Shown piece after piece: positions 12,760-61,341 of a stretch of DNA of 64,000 bases. Made by a program: the position numbers and the translations under genes. The notes beneath the pieces are model-generated. The model did not search any database. It was not told the DNA's origin and was given only the letters and a program-made list of their open reading frames with translations. The DNA comes from Pempheris klunzingeri (Eukaryota; Chordata; Actinopteri; Acropomatiformes; Pempheridae). The stretch is from contig NC_092029.1 in NCBI RefSeq assembly GCF_042242105.1, positions 17,904,885 to 17,968,884 of the forward strand, read 5' to 3'. Position 1 is the stretch's first letter. The number at the start of each line of letters is the position of its first letter.

Positions 12760-13679
12760 TCGCGGGTGAGAGCGTCCTTATGAACGACCTGAGAGGAATT
12801 AAAAGATGAGATGACCTTAAGTTGGGACACCCACTGGTCTTCACTGGGGACTGTGGGGATAATGTTGGAATGTTTGTGTTTGCAGGTGAGCGATTAAACC
12901 CCCCCCAGGATGAGAAAGCGGATCAGAAGAAGGAGCTGCAATCCAAGAGTCGGCCAGTGACTCAGCTCACTGCAGGACTGTTTGCAGTGTTGTGAGGACG
13001 AGAGCTGAATACAGCGTGAGCTCAGAGACTGACTTCCAGGACGCCTGCCACTGCTCTGCAGCAAAACACGGGGGGCTGTGTTACAGGGGACAGTCTGCTG
13101 AGTCCAAGAATCCAATTCATTGATCCCCAAAATGGACACTGAACAAACACAGCGACGGGACATGAGCGCACGGAACAGGAGACTTTGTCATATTTCATCA
13201 CAGTTAATTTATTTTGTTTTTATAAATGACCAAAAAAAAAAAAAAAAGAATACATTTGCGTTTTCTCGTGTTTTACACTGTAAAGGTTTTAAAATTATGC
13301 AGTTACAATGCATTTCTCATATACAAACCATGAAGTCGTACAAAACATTTACATTTACATTGGCGGGGAAGGGGAGGGGGAGGGGGGGGGTCATAACAGG
13401 ACAGATGGGGACAGATTATTAAAAAAAGAAACGATGTAAACACAAGTAGAGTCCTGGCAGAAGTCGACACGGAAGAAACACACATAAGCTCTTAATGATG
13501 AACCATGAGGAAGCAGTACTGGTCTTACCAATGTAGACTTTCCTCCATGCTAAACCCTTCCGTACAGGACTTGGTGGTCAGATCATCACAGAAAACCACG
13601 TCTTTCCACATTCTTAAAGGGAAAACAGAGAAGTTGATGGATTTTGAGCGACGTGGAAACGAGAGGTGTGGTGTGGTGT

Positions 13680-13680
<1 letters not shown>

Positions 13681-13729
<49 letters not shown>
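13681..13729 (+). repeat. (GT)n microsatellite
   Basis: About 24 pure GT units are preceded by an imperfect GTGTG-rich lead-in from 13666. Confidence 0.97.
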
Positions 13730-13730
<1 letters not shown>

Positions 13731-15202
13731 TCTGGCAGTGTGCGGCTGGGTGAGGTCACAAATTCTCACGCCGTTTTCTCGAAGCAGCTTTCGTGTCGTT
13801 TTATACACTTTCAAAAAGATGAGCATGAGGAGATATGAGGCTTATCTGCAGCGCAAAGCACACGATTCAAGCTGCAAGCAAATCAGTTTTATGGTCGAGA
13901 TTTTGCAGCCAGCGAGCCTTTTTTTTTTTTTTTTTTTTAACCTGCAACCCTTGGCGATCAACCATAAACAGTATACTGTATATATGCTATCAGTAGCCAT
14001 TCAACTTTTACACTGAACAAATTGAAGAGGGCAATATACAAAAGAAAATAAATATGTAATTAAATATATGTACATACTTTATAGAGCAAATAAATCTGCC
14101 ATTTATATTAAGTTAAATAGTGAACAGCAATGACATGCTTTTTTTCCCCAGCATCATATCCTGAAGTTAAATTAGTAAAATATCTCACATTCATGGGTGG
14201 GTAAGTGTGGGGTTAAGGGACATGCCATACTAGCACTCTTACAATACCATATCTAGACAGGAGTGACTACAATGTGACTCATTTGAAATATAGAAATGTC
14301 TGTAGCTGTCACGCAAAGTATCGTTTGGATAGGATTTATTTTTTTGTAGTTTTTTTTTTTTTTTTTTCTAAGAAAAAGTTTTCAGAAAGGAAAAGGCATG
14401 AACTCGTTTTAGCCGACACACTGTCTGACTGTCTGAACCTCTGCGACACTGTGAATCTAAGCACCTTGGTATTAACTGTTATTCCCTCCGGTCACGGTTT
14501 TCCTCTGTGCCATTTTGACATCAACACATCCTGCAGACGTGTAACCACAAATCATCCAGACTTTTGCTCGTGGGCCTAAAATCTATTCCTGGTAATGGGG
14601 AGAGTGGACCTCAGGACAGGTTGAGTTTGCACCTCTCCTCTGCTGTGGGAGGTGGGAGGTCAGGCAGAGGGGAAGGAGTAGAGTAGAGTAGAGTAGAGCA
14701 GAGCAGCCAGAGAGCCTCTGGTGATGCAAATGTAGCCCTTAGGGGGGTGGCTGGCAGTCTGGGGCATGTCAGGAATGATTCCCCTTAGACAGCTATTTAG
14801 TTTGCTGCCTCTGTCGGGAGAAACTAGTTAAATCCTGACTTTTACACTAATTCTGTATTCATGTCATGTGGGAGAAATGGTGAAGATAAGTGGTCGGAGA
14901 AAATGCTGCTAGAAAATAGTCCTTGACGGATTCAGTTGGTAGATTATATGCAGATGAATGCCAACTGAAATCCAAATAATTTAAGATTTGGATACAAGCT
15001 GTTCTTAGACCACACCAGCTGCTGAGAAAAACATCTGGTTCAGATGCTGTGGTTCATGGGTGTCTCTCCTGCTGCTAGTGCTGGACAGGTAGTGTGAAGC
15101 GAGCCTTTACGGGTTATTTTCCAAGGACAACGCCATGAGAGCAGTCAAGAGCATACAACCAAGACAGTGAGCAGAAAGACGCTAAAGCGAGGGGGTTGGG
15201 TT

Positions 15203-15223
15203 GGGGGGGGGGGGGGGGGGGGG
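15203..15223 (+). repeat. Poly(G) run with G-quadruplex potential
   Basis: There are 21 consecutive G. Shorter GGGGG and GGG runs just upstream (15191-15199) give a string able to form a G-quadruplex. It lies in the convergent 3' region. Exact length may be affected by sequencing error. Confidence 0.9.
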
Positions 15224-15958
15224 CGATGCGTTTCCTTTCACATTATATGCACAGTTGTTTGATCCATTGTTACAAAATCCAGCGGTTTTAGTCGCTGTAT
15301 AATAAACTTTCAGCATCAGGTGCAAAAAGCCAGTTCAGCCCACTATACCTGCAGTTTGCTGTCCTGGGATGTAAACATAAATGTACCTTTCTAGGTAACG
15401 GCTTTGATTCTTAAATAAATACATAATCCCATCCCCATCTCCCAAAATGGCTCAATCGTTATTCTTCAGTATTTCTTTGCTTAACTAAAAAAAGAACCTA
15501 AAATCATGAATTAAAGGTGAAAGACATTACCTTATTGTACTACGCTAAGGCTCTACAGCTAAATAAATTCTACTGGCTAACACACTTTTATAATGTTTCT
15601 GCTGTTGTATTGAAAATAGACTTCACTAATCCCAGTAATACCTACTGTTGAATTGGGAATGAACAAAAATACAAGTGTGGTATTTAAGATATCAGTGCTG
15701 CTTGCAATCATAATAATTTGTCAGCGTGCAGTATGTGATTGGAACTGCTTGACTGCTATTTTGTCCCTGATTAAATGTTTGAATATCATTAGATAGCTGA
15801 TGACACGGTACGAGATGCATCGAGAGACGCCTCGCCAGACAAAAAAAACGCTTGCTGACATTTATAAAAGGTCTGCAGTTAAAGGTATGAAAACACAGAT
15901 GGCTGCTCATTAAAATGCATTAATCCTGTTGTTGCCACCGTCTGACGGCAGAGGGCGA

Positions 15959-15990
15959 GCTGTAGCTGTAGCTGTAGCTGTAGCTGTAGC
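15959..15990 (+). repeat. (GCTGTA)5 hexanucleotide repeat
   Basis: Five perfect TGTAGC units follow GAGGGCGAGC and lead into TGCGGCGG. The purpose is unknown. Confidence 0.9.
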
Positions 15991-16969
15991 TGCGGCGGTT
16001 GGCTTTAACATCACTCCTGGAAAAGACAGTAATACAGGACACTATTTACAGTACAGCTTCAGGTATTTTGTAAACTTGTTCGATGCTTAATTCATGCTTA
16101 ATATCACACGTCATAGTCAAAACTCACATTTCGGTATTTACAGGAATTCCATTCACACATACACCCATAAACCAATCTGTGTATGGCAGGGTCAGTCTGC
16201 ACCTCTAACAGCTTCTCTCTCAAACTCACAGCTTTTACAGGGAAAATAAGAGAATGAAATCTTTGAAGTTGAAATAATCTAAAGACAAACTTCTCCATTC
16301 TTTGCTGTATTAAGATTAGTGATAAAAAATATACATGGGTAATGGGTTAAAACAACATCTAGGGTCCTCTAGTCACAGTGGTTTGGTTGGATTCTGAAGC
16401 TACTGTCCTCTACAGGCTGCCGTATCCGATCCCTGATGAGAAGTGTAGCAGCAAGTGTAGCTTTACCTGATGTGACTTTTCGAGATCATTTGCGGTGCGA
16501 CGGATGAAAAGTTCTCGTCTCTACAGAGAGACTGAGAGATGAGCACAAAATGAGACAACCACTCTCTTCTCATCTACCGTTGTTACGGCGGCTATTGGTC
16601 TCATAAAACAGAACAAGAAACCCAGTAAGGTTTGGCTCAGTTCCATTCCACTTCAGCATTTTCTGACATTCGCCCCTCGAGGTAAAAAAAAAACGTGTGT
16701 TTATGGGACGGCGTGAACACATCAGGGCAGGAAACAGCTCCTGCGGGCGGTTAGCCTCGTTCCCTCACTTTAAATCATTCAGCAGGACCAGGTACAAATT
16801 GTTTGCGCACAGTTTTGTTGTTCCTGCAAGCAAATTAACACGAGCCCCACATATTTTACCCTCTAACCTCACTGACATGCAGGTGGTGTAGTCATCACAA
16901 ATGTAGGCTGTGTGGCCAAACATCAAATTACAAACAGACTATGATTTTAAAATTTTAGTTATCACTCTA

Positions 16970-17297
16970 AAGCCCTGAATGGTTTGGCCCCAAGCACAAT
17001 CTCCAGTGGTTTAGCTTCTGGCGTACCATCACAGGCCCCGAGGCCCTGAAATGCAGCTCTCCTGGTCCCAAACTCCAGACTGAAAAACAAAGGTGACAGA
17101 GCACGACCCCCAGACTGTGGAACAACCTTCCAGAGGAGATCAGGGTGGCTAAAGATGTAAGACTGAAGTCTTACTTCAATGATCTCAGCTTCCTGTGACC
17201 CTCGATCTTATCTTACCTTCTAATGATTCCTGTTCTTCTTCTTATTACTAGTATTATTTGTATCATCAGTATCATAATTATTATATTTTAAATTCTA
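16970..17297 (+). mobile_element. LINE (non-LTR retrotransposon) 3' end remnant
   Basis: Conceptual translation gives ALNGLAPSTISSGL and, after a frameshift, LWNNLPEEIRVAKD continuing to KSYFNDLSFL and a stop at 17195-17197. These are hallmark peptides of the C terminus of fish L2-type reverse-transcriptase ORFs. At least one in-frame stop and one frameshift make it dead. The AT-rich tail after the stop is the element's 3' UTR. It is 5' truncated, as usual for LINEs. Confidence 0.8.
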
Positions 17298-18244
17298 ATG
17301 TCACTGAAGGGTGGTCACTCACAGGCTTTCCAGATCTGTCAAATAACTGAAAAATGAAATGGAACTGAGCCCAAACCTTCCCAGCTCGACGTCGGCGCGC
17401 TAACGTCTTTGACAGCAGCACCAAACAGTCTTTGTGCCACTTTGTATGAGACGGAGAGGGAAAAAAACGGCAAACGGAGAAGACAGTGCTGTTGGAGCCA
17501 CAACTAGGATGAAAGTGAGCACTGAAAGTTTGGCTTTTAAATATTTCATGAGCGAAACGTCCCACAGTGCCACTACAAAACACTACCTTCATCCAGTTGT
17601 ACCTTGTGAGCTGTAAACACACCTGAGAGAGAAGCAAAGCAACAATAAACACTGCTGAAACCCTTTTCCCTCATTATTTCGCCTTCCGTAAAGCAGCTTG
17701 CTGTTGTGGAAATGCCGTTTTCTGATGGGATGTCTTCAATCATATCGGTAAAAAGCTCAATTTCAAATAGCGAAAAATTAAAGCAAAAGCCTATTTTCTA
17801 GCACAGTGTGGGGAATCTTCATTGATGCTGTCAGAGTGAGAGGGTCGATGAGTTTAGTCTCAGGCCTCGAGCAGGAATTTCAGGCTGTATTTTCCTTGTT
17901 GTTCAAATGACTGGACTGTACAAGCTGGAATAACAACAGAAGAGTTGTTCTGGAGTTCAGAACAAACGGCAGGATATGAAAAAAGTATGGCCGTCCACAG
18001 TAACTCCACGGTAAGCTCCAATCATTGTTTTTGTAGCCAATAATATCTCTGATTTATGTCTTCGTCCCAAATTACGGAGCAGAGTTTCACACTGAAGTGT
18101 ATCCGAGATAAAGGGCACCTTGAGAAGGAGGGGAGAGGGGAAATCCTGTGTGATTGGAAGAGGTCCGTGTGGGAGCGACCCGAGGCTGCTTATGACATCG
18201 TTGGTTTGTATCCAGGGCACGCTCGGAGGGGGGGGGCGGATCTC

Positions 18245-57010
<38,766 letters not shown>

Positions 57011-57304
57011 ACAAGAATGCTGATGCCTTCATTTACTGAGTACTACTCTACTAAGATACTATTGGCCGATTGAGTCTAAAATACCCCTGGGGCATCTTTT
57101 TTGAAAAAAAAAAAAAAAAAAAAACTTTCATCAGATTGCTAAACCCAAATATATATGAAAAAGATGCATAGATTAATAAGATCATCATTAATAGAAATAA
57201 AATCATGTGTACTATGGGATTTAGTGTTACTTTCATGCGCACAATATTTTTTTCTTTCTCAAAAAATAAAAAATTTAAAGTAAAATGCTGCTTTTTCTTG
57301 GGCT

Positions 57305-57336
<32 letters not shown>
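57305..57336 (+). repeat. (CAAT)n tetranucleotide repeat
   Basis: About eight perfect CAAT units lie next to the start of a MITE family B fragment. Confidence 0.95.
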
Positions 57337-57344
57337 GACTGGCA

Positions 57345-57600
57345 CAAAGAGCTTTCAGGGATAGAACTCAGATCCTTTACTTAGGCAAAAGTACTTACAC
57401 CATATAATAATACTAAGTAGCTAAGAAAAAGTGTTTATTATAAAGAATTCTATCATTATCATCATTATCATTATTATTAGTAGTAGTAATAGTAGTAACA
57501 TTATTCATTTAATATCTATCCATCACTGTTTGTGGTTCGAATAAAGTAACTTATCTGCAAAACAGCTGGTCACTATAGTCAGACAAATGTAATCCTCAGC
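57345..57600 (+). mobile_element. MITE family B, left and middle part
   Basis: CAGATCCTTTACTTAGGCAA, AAAAGTACTTACACC and, further on, AAAGTAACTTATCTGCAAAA then AGTCAGACAAATGTAAT follow the order of the percomorph family B consensus as I remember it. The matching right end appears about 900 bases away at 58495. Confidence 0.5.
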
Positions 57601-58494
57601 TGTCTGTGAGGTTGGTACAGGGACCAGAAAGTCTACGATGGTGGACCATCATGTCAGCTGTAACGGTAGTCATGGCGATAAAGCGAGGACGGCCATTTAT
57701 TATGACTGCCTGATGCTTCCACATTAGCTCGGCCCGTCAGTCTGAGACGGACGACCGTTGAATGAAGATGAGACACACAGAGCCAAAAAAACTGTGATCA
57801 CACACACTAATGAAGAGCGAGTCTTTGTAGTCGCTTCGATCCCGTTACCTTTGTGTTGTGTGACATTCAGCCTCTATGTTAGCTTAACATGTAATTGAGC
57901 AGACAGCAGCCATGACTGATGTCCCCGTGGGCGCAGCATTAATCCCCCCCGCTGGGACGGCTCTTCCGTTTATTAGCCCTGTAAGCATCCCATTACCTAT
58001 ACACATCATTTGGTGAAATGAGCGGACAGATCCTTCCTCCCGTTGCCTCGCCCGACCTTCAACCACAATCTAGGGCTCTTTTTAGAAGTTTTCTCTTGTT
58101 TCAGTCATTTTGAGGACACGCACTCATAAGAATTTAAAGGCAGGGCTACAAATCAGACAGACAGCTCAGTGTGACAGCTAGAGAAGAACACTCCTGCTCC
58201 GTTGTCACTTTGACAGCAAAGCAGGACTCTAAATGGCTTTTAAAAGTGTAGCAGTCTTTGAAAGATGCTTCTGAAGAGAATCCTTATGCCCAAGCGTACT
58301 GTCCCCCTAACAGCCAAGGAGGAGCTCTTTTTGGTTGGTTGGTTTTAGACTGCATGATATAGGCCTACTACTTTTTTATACTTTACTTAATTCATAAAGT
58401 GCTGGGTAGCATGTGGTACTTTATCTCTACCTGTAATAACACGTCATCATTTATTTGGTGTTAATATTTCGCTTTACTGATCTATCATCATTGC

Positions 58495-58553
58495 GCTGGA
58501 GTAGAAGTATAAAGGACCAGTACCCGTATTTTAGCAAATGTACCTAGTTACAG
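58495..58553 (+). mobile_element. MITE family B, right end
   Basis: CTGGAGTAGAAGTATAAAGG, then CAGTACCCGTATTTTAGC and AAATGTACCTAGTTAC, matches the family B terminus. The intervening 900 bases may be an insertion or unrelated sequence. Confidence 0.5.
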
Positions 58554-58625
58554 GGTTCCTACACCTTTACCAAAGTCAAATTCAAGCACTTTTCAAGCAT
58601 TTTCAAGCCGCATTTCCAACCTTCT
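58549..58625. repeat. Dispersed repeat fragment (CAGGGTTCCTACACC type)
   Basis: CAGGGTTCCTACACCTTTAC, then AAATTCAAGCACTTTTCAAG, resembles a frequent fish element with a hAT-like CAGGGTTC end. Only one end is recognised. Confidence 0.4.
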
Positions 58626-61172
58626 CCGGCACTCACGGCTGTGGTGAGCGACATATCCTCATATAATCAGCGAGGCTCTCTCTCTCTGAGTGATTTTATT
58701 TATTCATCTAAAAAGTGAACTATTCAGTCAGAGTTGTTGTGTTTCAACAGTTCTCGAGCACTTTACTCAAAATCCAAGAAACACAATTATCTGCAAAACT
58801 GAACATGTTTTTACTGATGCGGTTCAAGAGGAAGTAGTGGATAAAGATGCTGAGATGAAGAAAGCACCTTTACTGCACACTTGTCCGTTGCTAATGAAGA
58901 ATCACAGCTACCATCTGCTCATCACGTGAAATATTTCCTGTGCATTCCCTCAGACTGTTGACTGACTGACTGACTGACAAATAATCCCACCAGCCTGATG
59001 CTCCCCTCCCATTCCAAGGAAAAGCTGATAACTTCACCCGAGGCTTTCCTTGAGCCCTCACTGATTATAATGAGATGAGCCGCGAAGCAGAGAGAACAAT
59101 CATGTGTCGAATCGAGAGAACGGATTCTAAAAATATCCGCACGTCGGGCCTGTCGCTGCTGGGAAATGTTTAACACGGAGCGGTGAGATTGTTTTTCTTG
59201 TTGCAATAATACAGTCCAAATTGAGTTGGCTGGGGGGGCGGTGGGGGGGGGTTCACTGCAGGAACAACTGCAAGGCAGACGGGTCAAATGGTTGAAGTTA
59301 GAACTGTCTCTGCTTCAAACCAGATAAGGATGTTAGTGGGCAACTGTCTGCTGTTTAGACACACTTTAAAGAAGAGAAATAACCCTAACTCTATATTGTC
59401 AGAGGTTTACCAGTAAATAACACAACACTGGAACTTCAAACCAGCGATTTATTAAATAATTGTGATGTTCAGGTACTGCTGAGTTTCTTGGTTATGTCAT
59501 TACTTGATGTATGACACAAACAGCTGCTTTATCATCTGAATATTCCACATTTTTACATCCACAGTCACCACTAGAGGGCAACATTGCCACGAAAAAAGGA
59601 TCAATAAAGAGGACTGCTTTTACTGACTGAGAATTAGTTGGGTTTTTTTTCAGGCAGCCAATGCCTCAGTCCTCCTCTGTGTCTTCAAGAGGTCTGAAGT
59701 CGAAAACTCTGTTATACAGACATTCGGACTTGTCACACAACAGAAGCAATGTTCTAAGTTAGAGTCGCAGTAATCGTTGGAGGGGAGGCCGTCAGTCATG
59801 TTATCAGCTGCACCAGTGCTTTCACTGCGATGACAAGCGAAATGCTTGCTGGGAAAAAAGGGCTATGAATCTAGTCCTTTTGGGAATGATACAAAAAAAA
59901 GAGTGCTCTGATCACAGCACAAGAGAGAAAGTGCAAGATTGGCTTAAAATAATATCCATATGCACATACACATGTAAATATATCTATTTGGCTATTAGTT
60001 TCCCCAACATTGTTACAGGCTGATAAAAAAATCCCATCACTTTCCGCATCGAAGAGGGGATGAATTTTTTTCCAGCTTTCAAATAAGTTTAGATGCTTTT
60101 AAATGCTTTCACTCTGGTATTTTTAAACCTGGACCCTACTGTTACATATGTTGGATTTGGATATGAACATTTTTTGTTCGCCTCAGCCCCCATCCATCCA
60201 TCCATCGAAGTACAGGTGATGGTGCTCGTTTTTTGCCACCGACAGCGTCACATTGTTATTTTTCACGTGTCTGCCAACATTACAGAAAGGATCCCTGCAG
60301 ATAGAAGATCTTTTTGGTTAAACCAGAAACAGCTCTTCGCTTCAAACCACCAAAAACAACTAAAACAGTCATTTTACCTCTCACAGCACAGGACGTGCTA
60401 CTCTATTGCTTAAACACGCTAGTTTGAATCCAAACTAACTAACAAAGTCACACAATGACACAAACTAACCGATCGAGGCCGCTGGAGACCATCAGCTCCA
60501 TTTCTGGGTGAGGTAAAATCACTGTTCAGTTGATAGCAACTTCTAATCTTTTCTTATCTTTTTTACTGGAAACAGGAACACAGGCAGCCGCTATATTGTT
60601 AATTGTAACTTGCATCTTTCTGATAAATGTGGAAAAAAAAAAACCCATATCTGTAATTATGTGTGATGATCTTTATTACATTTCACAAGGTTTTATTCAA
60701 CACAAACGTTGACTATCACACTAGTGAACAGTGCATTCGCTTTCCAGTCGTCCCTTTTAGATCAGTCCATTTAATGCGAGGCTGTTTAGTGTCTAAGGGT
60801 GCAGCAGTGTCGTATCAAAGCTGGGGGGGGGTTTGGATCAAACACCATAGCTTTTCATGGTGAGTCTATTTAGATCCGATTTTTGTCAGTGTTTGTAATA
60901 AACTGCACAGTGAAATTTCAGAGAAAACAGACATGAAATCTCACATGATCGCCCGTCTGATCACGACACGGACAGCTGGAACCATGGATTCATTGTGCTA
61001 TTATGCAAAAAAACAAACACTGGATGCAACAAAAGGGGTTTTGAAAATAATTACTATTATTAGTATTAGCTTTTCATCAATATTAGCCAATATCAATGGG
61101 AATTTGTGTGAGAGTCGATACAGTTTCGGGTGCAAAGTAGCTTTTTTTTTTCAAATATCCAGCATAAGGTAT

Positions 61173-61178
61173 TTTATT
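61173..61178 (-). terminator. Candidate EXOC8 polyadenylation signal AATAAA
   Basis: TTTATT on the plus strand reads AATAAA on the minus strand, about 165 bases after the EXOC8 stop codon. Spacing is plausible for a short 3' UTR. Other such words may be used. Confidence 0.4.
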
Positions 61179-61341
61179 CTGCACATCCTGCAATCCCAAA
61201 ACAACCAATATTTAGCAGTTGTTTCTAAAATGGGAGTTGAAATTGGCAGAACACTCAATAAAAGCGTAAGGAAGAAGTGTTTTTTTGTCCACCATCCTTT
61301 GTTGCAGTCTCATACCTTTTTCAAAGGAGTTCTCATCAGTC

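Larger units (their letters stand above)
12760..18244. other. Convergent 3' region of C1orf131 and TRIM67
   Basis: C1orf131 reads into this stretch from the left and TRIM67 from the right, so it must hold both 3' UTRs. I see no further coding exon. Candidate polyadenylation words are ATTAAA at 12798-12803 (plus), AATAAA on the minus strand at 13208-13213 and 14335-14340, and several plus-strand AATAAA near 14047-14092. It also carries a GT microsatellite, a poly(G) run, a hexanucleotide repeat and a LINE remnant. Where each transcript ends, and whether they overlap, cannot be read from sequence. Confidence 0.6.
57011..61341. other. Intergenic region between TRIM67 and EXOC8
   Basis: Both genes are on the minus strand, so this holds the 3' UTR of EXOC8 (right) and upstream sequence of TRIM67 (left). 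It has MITE fragments, a CAAT tandem repeat and many short frames without recognisable products. 58600-61100 shows no identified gene. Confidence 0.6.

Noticed and set aside
12760-12960. An extra C1orf131 coding exon after 12884
   Set aside because: An AG acceptor-like site exists, but the reading frame already ends at TAG 12757-12759 with a family-like basic C terminus. At most this is a 3' UTR intron.
13614-14016. Frames rich in Cys-Val or His-Thr
   Set aside because: They are translations of the (GT)n microsatellite, not genes.
17281-17652. 123-codon minus-strand frame near the TRIM67 3' end
   Set aside because: It overlaps the LINE tail, and the translation matches no family I know. TRIM67 coding ends at 18245 by homology.
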